A stretch of 64,000 nucleotides of DNA from Venturia oleaginea (lineage: Eukaryota; Ascomycota; Dothideomycetes; Venturiales; Venturiaceae). The notes under the pieces were generated by a model that made no database searches, was not told where the DNA came from, and saw only the letters and a program-made list of their open reading frames with translations. The stretch is from assembly GCA_013176395.1 (NCBI GenBank), contig JABMLP010000039.1:62001-126000 (forward strand), written 5' to 3'. This document shows, piece after piece, positions 1-11,074 of this stretch. Every line of letters starts with the position of its first letter. Within the stretch, counting starts at the first letter, position 1. The translations under genes and the position numbers were made by a program.

Positions 1-99
1 CGGTCCCGGTCCGTGGTATTTCCTCGACGCAAGGATCTTGGGACCCTGGGGGCCATCACTTCCGCCCTCTTCCTCCTCCTATCGAGGTAAGACCTACTG

Positions 100-1215
100 T
101 TATAGTCCTGTGCCTTCCAGCTCCGGCGCCGTTCCGAAGCCCGACCGGTTCTCTGTAACTGCTGCGTTTGCTCTAGCAAGGTATGGGAGTACCGAATTCT
201 TCAAAAACCACTGGGACGCGGCCTTGCATCCTTCCCTCGTTCCTAGTAGCCCCTTCACCCCTCGAGAGCCTCCCCTGGCGCTGAATAGGCCTCTCCTATT
301 GAATCTAGTACAGTACGTAAAAATGTGTTCTACCGTCTCTTGCTGCCATCCACATTCGCATTCGGGGGTAATCCCTGGGACATGTATCGATGAGAGCCAG
401 GACCGGAGTCCTAGCACTTCGACTCGGAGTAGGAACGTTGTATGTGCTTCTACCTTCGTAAGGCCGTCGTATAGCTCAATTGGGGACTTCTCCCATGGCT
501 CGTTCCAAGTCTTCGCCCTCCGGTTCCGGCCCAGTGCTTCCCATTTTGTACGCCAGATCTCTTCCATCAGCTTCGAGATTTTGCTGGGTAGAACCCGCTT
601 ATGGATGTTTCCTCCTTTCCTCGAGTTCCTTACTCGGATTGCGTGCCCCGGGTCTCCCGGTGCGGGGTCGCCTCGAAGCCGTCGGGGGCCAGTAGTGCTG
701 CGTATCTCATTTTACGGTCCGATTTCTTGCGTTGTGATCCTCCTCCTCGGGTAGGGGTTGTCAGGGTTGTTCCGTACGGTAGTAATCCGCCTCCGGCGCC
801 ACCCGTCAGTATTGATATCCCCGAGGTACTCTCCTTCGGGTGCTGTGTACTCCGGGAGGTCATTGGCTTCCTCCTTCCTCTGGGCATATCTCTTCGCCCG
901 CTTCTCCGTAGACGTATCTGGCTTACATCTGGCCGTAGGCGGCCTCCCTCGGCTGCCAGCCGGCCGGCGGAGTCTTTCCTCCATCATGATTCCTATCCAC
1001 ATTTTGTTGAGAGCAGCTCTCATCTCTGCTTCTATTGGGTCCTTCTCTACCGAGCCAGTCCTCTCCAGGATAAGCTGTTCTATATACAGGGGTATTGGCT
1101 GGAGGCAGAGCTCTCTTTCCATCGCTGCGAGAGGTGTTCTCTTGTAGGCTCCTTTAGCCATTCGGAGGCACTGCCTTTGAGCTTTCTCTATCCGTTCCAT
1201 TAGCGGCGCTCTCAT
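100..1215 (-). pseudogene. LINE ORF2 C-terminal region with CCHC-like knuckle
   Basis: Two minus-strand open pieces, 1215-712 (KAQRQCLRMAKGAYKRTP...) and 567-100, continue ORF2 after the RT thumb. The first matches the Tad1-type stretch that follows the 'VVRPTMLYG' segment, itself visible in broken frame at about 1380-1250. The second ends with CECGWQQETVEHIFTYC, the C-terminal CCHC-type knuckle seen in this LINE clade. Stops separate the pieces. This is a remnant with no function of its own. Confidence 0.75.
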
Positions 1216-3141
1216 AATTGCTCCTCACTGGATGTCGTTTGACCCCTAGACCTGAATGCCATATAGCATAGTCGGCCGCACAACCGCGGTATAGACCATT
1301 CGGCTCTTTCGGAAGCTTGGTCCCCAGTTGACTCCAACTATCCGGCCCATCGCTGCCATCGCTGCTCTTCCCTTAGCCTCTGCTTTCGTTATTTGCGCAT
1401 CCATTTGAGCTGTGGATCAAACCACACGTTGAACAGTCTGAGCTCCTTACTCTCTGGTTTGGTAGAGACTCCATTGATGTTGATAGCAGACTTCATACCC
1501 CCCGGGGAGGCCTCGGGGCTGCCTGGCTGCTTGAAATGCATAAGCTGGTACTTCGTAGGATTGAATGCTGCGTGTTATGGGCATGGCCCATGGTTGGTAT
1601 AAGCTAAGAGCCTAAGCCTGATTGAGCCTAGTATAGAGAAAGAACCTCATTGAGGTTCTCTGTTTGTAGATACCTTCACTCCTTAACTGAATCTAAACAA
1701 TCTTTGGCTACGAGTATGCTGCGTCTTTCCAGCTACCGTCCCGTAATACTGCGCCGTGCCTCCTAGCCCATAGGAGGCACTTCTCGTGGGCCTCGGCTAG
1801 TCGTCTGCAGTTGTCCGCTGCCGAGGGACCCCAGGCTACGAGGTTTGTATCGTTAACGAACCCAAAGCCGATTGTGTTATCTTGAGGGGTAAGGAATTCT
1901 TCGAGGAGCTCGGAGACGAAGAACAGGAAGAGGATAGGGGAGAGAGGGGAGCCCTGGGGGATGCCGGTACGAGCCCGGTACCACTCGCTCTTATATCCCG
2001 TGAAGGAGATCATGGTCTTTCGTTCTGTGAGGAAGCTTTCCACGAATCGGATAATCCACGGCGCTACCCCTTTGCGCCAGAGGATATGGAGCAGTCTTTT
2101 CAGAGACACATTATCAATGGCTGCTGTGAGGTCTAGGGCTAGTATCGATACTACTTTGTGGTTTTTCGTCTTCCAAACTGTTTCGATGATATTCCGGAGG
2201 AACGATATCGCTGAGAGAGTAGACCTCTTACGGCGCCCTCCGAATTGATTCCAGGGTAGCTTCGAGCTTTCGGCGACATTAGTGAGCTCTCTAGCAGCGA
2301 TCGTTTCAAGGACTTTCCCGAGCGTATTTTCGAGGGCGATAGGCTGGTACGATCCCGGCGAAGTATAGTCGCCTTTACCTTCTTTCTTGAGTATGCAGGT
2401 AGTCGACTCCTTGAGGGTTGGGGTGATGACTCCATCGGTAAGGCTTGTTTGTACCGCTTCGGCGAAAGGTTTCTTAATACAGGGCGCGAGCATTTTCAGG
2501 ACTTCGTTAGTAATCAGATCCGGGCCAGGGGTCTTGTTGTTTGGTAGATCCTGGAGAGTTCCCTCGATGAGCTCTTTTGTAATATTAGGTATCTTCTCGT
2601 TGTCTGTCTTTGTTGCCCATGGGCGGGCCGCTCCCGGCGTCTCTAGGGTATCGCTGAGGTCTGCATCTTGGTCTCCTGGAAAGAACTTTGTCGCTAGGAT
2701 TCTGGAGATTTCCTCCTTGTTCTTACTCTTGGTTCCTGTTGAAGGATCCACGAGGTTCGGCATTTGTGGGAGCTGTACCGGGCCTCGTCGACTCCATTTG
2801 CTTATCGTCCACAGCCCTTTGTTGTGTGCTTCTGTAGACTTCTCACAGAAGTCGTCTAGGAATGCTCTCCAGTTGTCAGTGCTAAGCCTTCGCAGCTCTC
2901 GGGTTAGGGCCTGTGTAGTATCACGGACTCTCTGCTTGTTCGTTTCTGAGAGTCTCCTCCTTAAGAGTACTCGTGCTTCGTTCTTCTCCCGGAGTAGCTC
3001 AGCCGCGAGGGGGGACCAATCCCGGCGTTCTCTGGTCGCTGTTCCTTTCTTGGGGCATAGCTTGTTAAGGGCGTTCATAATTGCCTGCTGGAGGCTGTAG
3101 ATTTTGTCTTCCTTCTCTTGCCACTTATACAAAGTAACCAT
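1216..3141 (-). pseudogene. LINE ORF2 reverse transcriptase, active-site Asp replaced
   Basis: The open frame 3141-1708 (477 codons) carries RT motifs: APCIKKP, the SYQPIAL block, QFGGRRKRST, LALDLTAAIDNVS (first catalytic Asp present), GIPQGSPLSPIL, and then FGFVNDTNL where F/Y-A-D-D is expected. The first Asp of the DD pair is therefore lost (VND), so polymerase activity should be abolished. Translation resumes in another frame between about 1590 and 1396 with the family's KYQLMHF and LRLFNVWFDPQLKW stretch. About 125 bp at 1590-1715 that fit neither half look like an insertion or a rearranged piece. Confidence 0.86.
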
Positions 3142-3899
3142 CTCTTAAAGTTTACAAACGTCGAGTTTTGATGTATCGTACCTGTCGGGGGCCCGTGGGG
3201 TATTGCAGTTACGTCGAGGACGATTCTGATAGGGTGGTGGTCTGCAAAGGGGGTCCAGCCTGGTTCAGGATGGCATAGGCGAAGACGGTCCATAACTGTT
3301 TCGGTGCCGAAGGTTAGATCGATTACGGATGACCTCCCATCTCTCTCCCACGTAGGTCTACTTTTCGCGGTCATCATATATAACTCGTGTGTTTCGACTT
3401 TCTCCCAGAGGTGTGTCCCCTGGCGGTCCGTAGCTGTACCGACCCCTCCCCATCGGACGTTTTTGGCGTTTATGTCCCCAAGAAGGATGTAGTTTTCCTT
3501 GGCCTCTGCAATAGCTCGTGCGATGTCTGGCCAGGCGGGTAGCCGGACTGTGTTAGCTATAGGGTTGTAGACATTGATGATCGTAAGGTTGAAATCTGCG
3601 AGTGTAATGTCCAGGGATATCACGTTTGTCCCGTAGAATCGGGCCTCCCACGACCCCGGGTCGATGCCTTTGCTGACTAGAAACGCGGCCTTAGTTACTT
3701 TGTTTTCTGGGCTGGGTTCGTACGCGAGGGCGTAGTCGGGAGGGCAGTATGTGGTTCGGTTCTTCTCCATTGGTTCCTGGATCGCTACCACCATCTGGGT
3801 CTTGTGGTTGAGCTGTTTGAACAGTGGTTGTGCTTTCTTGTAGTTTGCGTTTCCGCAGTTATACTGTATGAGTTCGAATGTTCTGGTTTCGCTAGACAT
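3075..3899 (-). pseudogene. LINE ORF2 N-terminus: endonuclease/exonuclease/phosphatase domain
   Basis: The frame opens at 3899 (MSSETRTFELIQYNCGN). Endonuclease landmarks in order are QYNCGN (Asn that binds metal), AIQEP (catalytic Glu), NVYNP, LLGDINAKN (Asp/Asn pair), DLTFG and DHHPI (catalytic Asp-His near the end). These are the motifs of the APE-type endonuclease that nicks target DNA for LINE integration. The frame runs out at 3075 and the reverse transcriptase frame begins at 3141, so a frame break near 3130 separates domains that should be one polyprotein. Confidence 0.87.
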
Positions 3900-3965
3900 T
3901 AGGTGTTCCCGTTGTCCGTGTTCGGTCCGCTTCCCTGTTGCCGTTGGCCGTCATGTTGTCTCCTG

Positions 3966-5447
3966 CTATATCGCTATCAGCTGGCTCATCGGCCTCCTGA
4001 GTGAGCTAATAAGGATACTTTCCGACCTCTGGCAGTCAGTCGGTACGCTGTAGGCCCTAGCGGGGTCCATATTCCTACTGAGGATGTTTGGGAGGCCGGT
4101 GAAGGCTTCGCTGATTCTCGACTGCATACCGCTACCGAGGCCAAGCTTCGGCTTGTTCTTTGATCCTAGCGGGCGCCCTACGCTCCGCGCGATTGCTTCC
4201 TGGGAGGGTTCCTCTCGGTTTCGCTTTACCGAGTTCTCTGGAAACGTCTTGGGTACCGCGATATCCACGTACGGTCCGCCCCTGATCCGTTGAGTCTGTA
4301 GGATGTAGCTCTGCCTAGTCTCCTGGATGTTGATTAGGTACTTCTCGTATACCTTGCACTTAGATTTCGCCCATGCCGGGTGGGGTCTATCGCAGTTCCG
4401 GCACCTGTCCGGTACTGTAGCGGCTATCTTGTAGCAGTCTCTCGTATCGTGTTCCCCCGCACAGCGCCCACAACGAATCGCTCCGGCACCGCAGTGGGTA
4501 GCTATGTGGCCCCATTTCTGGCATTTCAAGCACTGCTTTGTCGTGGTGTTGTGGTCGAACAGTCTGCACTGATAGATCTCCCCCTGGATGACTATGCCTT
4601 TCCTAATGATCGTGTCTCTGTCCCCGACTGTAGCTACCCCAATAAGGAGGGATCCCCGTTGGTTTGCCGTGGCCGGACCGCTCTCGTCCATTTTCCGTTT
4701 TGAGGATTTCCATGCCGCTGATACTATTTTTGTGCTTGGGCAGAGCCTCTGGTTACCCTCGTTCAGGTACCTAACCACTGCCGTATTGTCCTCGCTCTTT
4801 CCGTCTCCGATTCTAATGTTTTTCTTTACTCCAAACACCTCAATAAGGTAGTTCTTTTTGAGTACCACTGTAGTCGTGCCAGGGCCTTGAGTAGCGCTCC
4901 TCTCCTTATCTGCTGTAGTTCGAAAGTGGACATCTACTGCCCCGCTCTTTAGTACTTTTACTGCAATTACTTGTGGCATATCCTTCCGACACTCTTCAAG
5001 GACCCTTTGGGGGTCCAGACGGTCCTCCGTCGTAAGGCCGGCTATATCCTGGAGCTGCACTCGGACTGATTTGGGGGCTTCCATATGGACTTTCGACCAT
5101 AGCTTGTTTCCTGGGCCCGGGGTAGATCCGGTAGGGGACCGCTGGGTGAGCGATTCCACTAGTCGTTCGATTCGATCGAGCTGTTTGCTTGCGGTAGCGT
5201 TCTGGGAGTTCAGGGGTTGGCCTAGGGCTTTGACGGCGAGTTGGACTTAGATGAAAATGGACCGATTTGGGGGCGGTGTTGGACTATCGAGCTCGAGAAA
5301 AAGCTGTAGTAAGATGTTCTTTGCGCTCTCGGGCTTTTCAGGGCCTTCGGTGGGGTCTTTTTGGGTTTGTTGAGTCCCGTTTGGCTGAGGTGGTGTACCT
5401 CCGGTGCTGAACCGATGGCTGCCAGACTCCTGCGCTGGTTGCGGCAT
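3966..5447 (-). pseudogene. LINE ORF1 (gag-like, CCHC zinc knuckles), one in-frame stop
   Basis: The reading frame starts at 5447 (MPQPAQES...), meets one in-frame TAA at 5247-5249 and continues in the same frame to 3966. The N-terminal 70 residues are Pro/Gln rich. After the stop a short heptad-like stretch (RIERLVESL) could form a coiled coil, as in other LINE ORF1 proteins. Near the C-terminal third there are knuckles of the form CLKCQKWGHIATHC, followed by CGRCAGEHDTRDC and CRNCDRPHPAW, the zinc-knuckle trio of Tad1/I-like ORF1 RNA-binding proteins. The product would coat the element RNA in a ribonucleoprotein. The stop makes it a pseudogene unless read through. Confidence 0.85.
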
Positions 5448-5569
5448 CTCTTTTGGGGTAAAGTAACCCTTGCGAGTACGGTGCGAGTGTCTGTAGCTTT
5501 ATTTCGATGGATTTGGGCGATTTCGACTCCGTGGAGAAGTTTTCTTTTTTGTATAATTCTTATACGGCT

Positions 5570-5690
5570 AAGCCGTAAATCCTATCTAATATCTTATTAT
5601 TTTATATAAGAACTATTACATACGGATATTCCCTATTCCCTATATAACGAATTCCACCACCCAGCCGGCCACTTTATCTTGGTACGACCA
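5570..5690. other. AT-rich junction between LINE and Fot1-like element
   Basis: About 120 bp of AT-rich sequence (TATATAAGAAC and similar) between the 5' end of the LINE and the tail of the Fot1-like transposase. No gene is visible. Confidence 0.5.
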
Positions 5691-5916
5691 ACTCATGTTA
5701 TGACTCTTCAATTTTATCGCTATCAACAATAGATTCCAAGTCCGTCGTGCTACTATCTGATTCAGAAGATATCTCGATATCTATTTACACGTTCGCGCAT
5801 TGTGCCCAGTCGCGCCGCAGTTCCCACAGCGCCTTTGAGTTGGTCGGGTTGTTTCTTGATCACCACTAACGTGTTTCACCACTCACTTGGCCACCCCTCT
5901 CACTTGGCCACCCCAC

Positions 5917-6298
5917 TCACTTGGCCACCCCACTCACTTGGCCACCCCAACCACTAAATCTCAAGTCATCGTGCGATAAACCTCCCACCAATACAGCTTT
6001 TATTAAAATAATTCTAACAATACATTCTTTACGTATTTGGGCATCGATTAATCTTATGACCTTGAATACCGCAGCCACTACATGTTGGTAATGCTCGCTG
6101 TCGTACGACGACTTCCTGATCTTGAACACTATCTCTAGAGCTATTTTCGCATCCCTCGACCAAGAACTGACCCTGTTGAGCTTGTAAAACGCCTCCATAT
6201 GCAATATATCGTCTACGATACTGTTGCTTCTGTTTTCGTCGTTGGTTCTCTGTACGAAGCTTCCTATTCTCTTCTACAAGTATTACTGCTGAATTCAT
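5917..6298 (-). pseudogene. Fot1/pogo transposase C-terminal remnant (element B)
   Basis: An 89-codon frame from 6298 reads EENRKLRTENQRRKQKQQYRR and ends with CSGCGIQGHKINRCPNT. The basic, coiled-coil-like tail and CCHC knuckle are typical of the C-terminus of Fot1-type transposases. It is separated from the N-terminal half by a deletion of the catalytic domain. Confidence 0.65.
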
Positions 6299-6445
6299 TG
6301 CGACTTGACATCCTTTGATGAGTTGACCAATTGCTTGACTACTTGGGCTCTGAGATTGGCGATGAAGAAGATTTCGGACGAGCTAAGCCTGCTGCTCAAG
6401 CTGAGCTATCGTACGAGGAGTTTCTGACGTCCACTGTGGCGCTAC

Positions 6446-6943
6446 TCAATGGGGTGTACCTGGTGGTGAGGGCGTCTCTTCAACACGCTGAAACCACGCG
6501 TTGATTGTCGCTGGATCTTCGCATTTTGCACGCTGTGAATGGAATTTACGATTCCACTTCGTACAAAGCTCCGGATGAGCGTTGATGAAGCGGGATACCC
6601 AGTTCTTCCCGACTAATGACGGTGGAGGATTCGTACCGCGTTTTTCGAGTAAAGCATTTGCCATTCGTCGTACGTCGATAATTTGGGGCGGAAATCCTCG
6701 TCGATCAAGGTCTAGGATCCACTGAACCAGAGCCTGCTCTTCATGTATTTGTAACTTTCTCTTTTGGTGGTTAGATTCGCTTCGTGGTTTACCACCTTGA
6801 AGACGAGACTGAAGTGTAGATCGAGGAATATCGTACGACGCTGAGATTTGACGTTGACTTAAATTTGGATTCGTTTGAAAGCTCTGCTTCGCAAGAAGTA
6901 ATCTAGCCTCTTTGCAAGCCGATTCGGGGGTTGGTGTTGACAT
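6446..6943 (-). pseudogene. Fot1/pogo transposase N-terminal DNA-binding half (element B)
   Basis: 165 codons from ATG 6943. It starts with a Psq-type HTH (QRQISASYDIPRSTLQSRL) and continues with the CENP-B-type HTH (EEQALVQWILDLDRRGFPP, GKNWVSRFINAHPEL), ending at NAWFQRVEETPSPPGTPH. In a full transposase the DDE domain would start about here, so what is left is a DNA-binding module without a catalytic domain. If translated it could bind element ends and compete with active transposase; that is inference. The C-terminal remnant lies downstream at 6298-5917. Confidence 0.8.
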
Positions 6944-7271
6944 TATCGCGATAATTGTACGAAGGGATTAGACTTTTTGGTTGGGTGGCCAAGTGAGTGG
7001 GGTGGCCAAGTGAATGGTGAAACACGTTACTACGAATATTCTTTGATCCCTGAGGCGTCTGTTGCGCCTCAGCAGCTACCCGCGCCGCTGCAGTCCCATA
7101 CTCCATAGTACCACCTTGCTGGATCCGCTTTCTTTTACGCGATTTTCGCTTCGTCATTACTGCCAATTGCTCTTCAAGCTCGTGGTTTCGTGCAATAAGT
7201 AGAGCGTTCTGGTGTAGCATCAATTCAGCGCCTTTAACAAGCTGGGAAAAGCCTGCCTACGCAGTAACTGG

Positions 7272-8556
7272 TTACCGAGTATAAGACTCGCTTACGAGCT
7301 TGGATTGAAATCCAAATTCATGAGTATTGCTTGGAGTCTTCGACTGCCACGGCGTCTCCTGTGGTGGGGGTGCTGGTGGGGTACGTAGCCGTACTTCAAG
7401 GCAATCCAAAACTACCTGCGCATTGATAGGGACTAGCCCTACTGGCTCAAAGGCCTTTCGACAATTCTCTTCCGTGAACACGTCGAAAAACGCGTCTTTA
7501 AAGAGAGGGAGAAAGCCTTCCTTATTGATATGGTAGACGCGTCGGCGTGCCAAGTCCCGGACGCGTTGGGAGTACTTGCGCTTCAATGGCGTGAAGCAGA
7601 CCACGTCAAGAGGCTGGTATATGCGACGAGTGCGGTGGCATACAGAGGGTTAGGATCTTATGTTCGAGGCAGTAGTCCTTGAAATCCTGGTTGAGATGGC
7701 TCTCATGGCCGTCCAAAATGAGTAGCCTATACCTCCCCCACCTGCCGCGCCTTTGTATACGCGTCAAAATGCTTCAACCACCCAAGACCAATCGCATTGT
7801 TTGTCCAGCCGTTCTCAGAGACCGAGAGCTTCCAATTCTGTGGTATATCTGCCTCCTCATACCACGCAGAGACGTGAACGCGTCCTTTGTAGATAATGAA
7901 GGGCGGGGTCGCATACCCAGCGGCGCAGATACTCTGCATAACCGTAACCCACTGGCGATTGCCTGGCTGGATCAAATCAGGCCGTGTACGTCTTTCAGAA
8001 GCTGTGACGACCTTCATTGACCCAATAACGCCCATCTGGAAGCCGATCTCGTCAAAGTTGTGCGTATCCTTGTCGTGGATGCCGTACTTGGCTTTAGTAT
8101 CTGCAACGAGCTTGAACCACGCGCCAATAATCTCTGGGTCTTCCTGTAGTATCCTCTGCCTATCCTTGCCTCGATTGAAGGACATCTTGAGCTCATCTGA
8201 GCGCGTTACCAACCTCTCAGCCCAGTTCTTCCCTACTGGCTCTCCACCGCGTACACCCGGCAGTTTATCCACCATATCTGCCACCTCACACAGCCGGGGT
8301 GCAAATCCTCGCAAATCGAGGTCGAGGATATATTGGACAAGCGTTTGCTCTTCTGTTGCAGTGAGCTTATGGGAGTTTGGGCGAGTTTGAGATGGAGAGG
8401 TAATTCCGCAGAGCCGATCAGAGCCTTTGGTGTTTGATGTTGAAGGCTGCAGCAGCGCGCCGTAGGCTTTGAAATTGGCCAGAGGTATAGGGCTGAAGAG
8501 CGAGATCAATTCTGCCTTCTTCTTGAACGGCTATCGCGTTGCGTTGTTGAGACATT
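7272..8556 (-). pseudogene. Fot1/pogo transposase (element A), frameshifted
   Basis: The HTH start (MSQQRNA, 8556) is out of frame with the body. The body 8509-7727 shows the CENP-B-like HTH (EEQTLVQYILDLDLRGFAP, GKNWAERLV) and DDE motifs NFDEIGFQMGV (first Asp), TASERRTRPDLIQPGNRQWVT and PPFIIYKG. Between 7727 and 7604 the text LLILDGHESHL (second Asp) and CMPPHSSHI is readable but then shifts frame before LDVVCFTPLKRKYS. These are signatures of the pogo superfamily (Fot1 group), which cuts and pastes DNA at TA sites. At least two frameshifts make it inactive. Confidence 0.85.
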
Positions 8557-8570
8557 GCGTGTTGAAGAGG

Positions 8571-9059
8571 ATAAGGGCTGTGCCAAGGAAAAGTGGCCGG
8601 CTCGGTGTTGGAATACGTTATACTAAGTTTTTCCTAGTAACTTATCATATAGGAGTATCGCTCGTAGTATAGTAGAGGTCCCCGACCGGTTGTAGTCCTC
8701 TACTAGGTAAACCGCTACGCCGTACCGTCTATTATCCGTAAAGGGTAAGTCCTCGGATAGTGATTGATTCCATCGGCTCTCCCATTATCGTCGAGACTAT
8801 ATGGAAGGTTCGTAGCCTCCGCCTCGTACAGGCTGGAATTTCGACTTTGGAGGCCCGTCAAAATAACCATCAGGGCGAGGACCAAGGAGCACAAGAAAGG
8901 TGATTGAGCTCAAACTGAAAGATTTCCATTCTACAGACAAGCTGGGCCAGCAACAGCAGTACCACACCATTACCAGGACGAAACCTCGCACGACAACCAC
9001 AAGGCGCCTGCGCCCTTCCCCTCATCATACACCTCGCTCCAAGTCTCACAGACTGTCCA
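8571..9059. other. Intergenic, no gene recognised
   Basis: About 490 bp between the Fot1-like element and the first conserved-looking gene. It has mixed composition, and pyrimidine-rich sequence occurs near 9000-9060. I see no supported gene. Confidence 0.4.
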
Positions 9060-9401
9060 CTACCTCTTTGCCTCCCCGCCAGCGCTTTTCCACGACTCTC
9101 TCAGATCACACCCTGGGTGCATGCGCTCAACACTGCGCGTTCCCGTTAATACTTTGCTGGTAAGAGAAGAGGCGAGCAGCTACCTCAGATCGTTCGTTCT
9201 TGCCTTGGCAGCAAGGCCGGCAGGCATTGATAGATTCTGTTCAACTTCTTTGGCGCCATAGCTCGTCCTGATGGGCAAATCATCCATGCTGCTCGGCCAG
9301 CGCGGGCCCGAATGAGATGTGGTAAAAGTTTGCTTCGCAATAGTGGGGATCGCTTTGGTGGCCTTTGTAGCGCTCCGTGTGGCTTTGAAGAGATTGGACA
9401 T
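9060..9401 (-). CDS. Hypothetical small protein, 96 aa, two exons, possible mitochondrial presequence
   Basis: Proposed exons are 9401-9184 and 9132-9060 with a 51-nt intron (GTAGCT ... TATTAAC ... CAG), which keeps frame and gives 96 residues ending ...SWKSAGGEAKR. The N-terminus (MSNLFKATRSATKATKAIP) is basic, Ser/Thr/Ala-rich and free of acids, like a mitochondrial targeting sequence. I do not recognise the family. Support is the codon-like composition, the well-formed intron and its position at the edge of the conserved gene block. An overlapping plus-strand frame (9319-9510) also looks protein-like, so the call is uncertain. Confidence 0.42.
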
Positions 9402-11074
9402 GATGGCGGAACAAATTGAGCTGAACGATGGTGGAATTATGGATGCGTGGAGGTCTTATGCTGAATGGAGACGAATAGGGGAATTGAAGTACCGGCTTGG
9501 ATTAGATTGATGATTGAAAGACCTGAAGCATTTTATTTCGGGTATTCTGCCCAGCCCGTTTGTGTCCAACTTCGCATCTCCATTTCTTTCCAAGCCGCCG
9601 AGATTGTGACATGTCTCGAGAACTTCATTTTTTCAGTATCTTGTCGAGCCTATTGACCTCGAATCCACTTCAGGCGCTTCGTCGAAGTCTTCCAAGCCGC
9701 CGAGAACAAGAGTTGTCTCGAAACTTTTCACTTTCTGGGTCTTGGCTCAAGAACGTGAACCACAAAATGCCTGACCCACCCACCAACAGTTTCGATGCGA
9801 GCTGAGACTTGACTCCACTTTTCGGGGCGTCGTGGAAATAATACGCAAGTTCAAGCTGGATGATGTTCTTGACATGTGCTCAGAGTGCTTGACCCAAACT
9901 TGGGTGAAGAAATTGTTCGTGCCGCAAAGCCATGGTCAAAACATGGATACATCGTGTTTAATAAGAATTATTCATTCCAACCCATGGTGGGAAAACAAGT
10001 AAAGACACGTTATTTTGAATTAAGCGAGCTTTCTACATGTCATTTTCCAACTCCCCTGAGAACAGTTGAACAGCAAACCTAGTATGTGGGTAGCCGTATA
10101 TAGCAAACACTTCAGATTTGTATAGATGGGAGAGGATTAGTCTCTCCTCTCAACCCTTAAGCAAGTTAATATATCCTATTCAAGTAGACCCAGATAGAAA
10201 CGCCTCATGGTCATCCATCACGCCACTGCGAACAACGATGACTATCCTTTTTGTACCAGAGATAATTACGCCTCACGAGCAAAGCCGCTCCTTCTCACAA
10301 GTTACACTATTCATAGCGATTCCTAGGATATGATGACTAGATTACACGTACGCAAGGTCTATATTGCGTAGCACGACGTTAATCCTCTCCCTCAAGTCCT
10401 CCACCTTTCGAAAGCTCTCAATATGCTCAGAACGGTTGAGAAAGCCATACCTCGAGGAATTCACTAGAATCGAACTGCCTCTATCCTGGATAGCAGGATT
10501 CAATGATACCCGTATAAGCTCGCTTGATGTCGATATGCAAGGATGGAGAGGAAGAGAAAGAAAGAGAGACCAAGCCGGAGGGACGGATCCAGACACGGCG
10601 TTGCTGGGTTCTCAATGGAAGGATAAAGAAGGTGCGTTGACTCGCGATTATCAAGATAAAGCTTTTTGTTAAGAGACGGAGAAACTTCGAAGAAGCTACG
10701 CACCCCGGCTACCCATTGGAGGGTCTGCCAATCGCTCTCTTGAAGGAGCCTTCTCTGGTTGAAAGGTTATTAAAAAGTGCATATAAGGTCGTGTTCTGTA
10801 AGTGGGAAGATCCGGCGCGAAATCAGATTCAGGTCTTTCCCGCGTGATAGAAATGGGCAGGATGGGCCACGAGACAAACAGCCAAGGGTGAAAAGGAGGG
10901 CGAGGATATCGTCGCGAGTGGAAGCCCAAGCTCATGGGAAGCAAGAGTCATATCTTACCTAAACGAAACCAAATCCCAGCTTAACGCTGTGGCTGAGAAT
11001 ATCAACATCACCATCATCGACCACAGTAGATATGTTTCGATACAATGTTTGAACGCGCAATACCACAGGATTCA
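9402..11074. other. Intergenic region, no recognised gene
   Basis: About 1.7 kb. Short open frames exist (for example minus 10596-10342, with the charged tail FRKVEDLRERINVVLRNI), but none has a recognisable domain or a clear exon structure. The segment near 9545-9780 has a repeated phrase, CAAGCCGCCGAGA, at 9592 and 9690. It could hold a lineage-specific gene that I cannot support. Confidence 0.4.

Larger units (their letters stand above)
1..5560 (-). mobile_element. Tad1-like LINE (non-LTR retrotransposon), degenerate, 3' end outside window
   Basis: Read on the minus strand, the order is a gag-like ORF1 with CCHC zinc knuckles (5447-3966), an apurinic-type endonuclease (3899-about 3150), a reverse transcriptase (3141-about 1216) and a C-terminal region with a CCHC-like knuckle (about 1215-100). 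That is the layout of fungal Tad1-clade LINEs. I see no clear RNase H. Every ORF is damaged by stops or frame breaks, so the copy is dead. The 5' end is placed near 5560, where the sequence turns into an AT-rich stretch; the 3' end lies beyond position 1. Confidence 0.9.
5869..7027 (-). mobile_element. Nested, internally deleted Fot1/pogo element B with TA target duplication
   Basis: Both ends read ACGTGTTTCACC (5869-5880 and, inverted, 7016-7027), and both are flanked by TA (5867-5868, 7028-7029), the pogo/Tc1 target duplication. Inside the ends lie 17-bp subterminal repeats of the form ACTCACTTGGCCACCCC, four in tandem on the left (5881-5948) and two inverted on the right (about 6983-7015). 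The 1.16-kb body keeps only transposase N- and C-terminal pieces; the catalytic middle is gone. It sits inside the C-terminal coding part of element A and is therefore the younger insertion. Confidence 0.88.
5690..8570 (-). mobile_element. Fot1/pogo-type DNA transposon (element A), decayed and split by a nested element
   Basis: Minus-strand transposase remnants run from an ATG near 8556 (MSQQRNAIAVQEEG, start of the Psq-type helix-turn-helix) through a CENP-B/Tc5-type DNA-binding region and a DDE domain (8509-7727, then 7604-7272) to a C-terminal tail at 7223-7028. The tail resumes on the other side of nested element B at 5867-5700, where the knuckle CGNCGATGHNARTC and an Asp/Ser/Glu-rich end are visible. 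Several frame breaks (near 8420, near 7640) make it non-coding. Exact terminal inverted repeats were not resolved. Confidence 0.8.

Noticed and set aside
38..754. Plus-strand open frame of 238 codons at the left edge
   Set aside because: Antisense shadow of the LINE ORF2 C-terminal region; no recognisable protein.
5155..5185. tRNA B-box-like GTTCGATTC
   Set aside because: It lies inside the LINE ORF1 coding sequence and no A box or cloverleaf can be drawn.
9319..9510. Plus-strand 63-codon frame with a hydrophobic segment
   Set aside because: It overlaps the two-exon minus-strand model, has no intron or family support, and I could not keep both.
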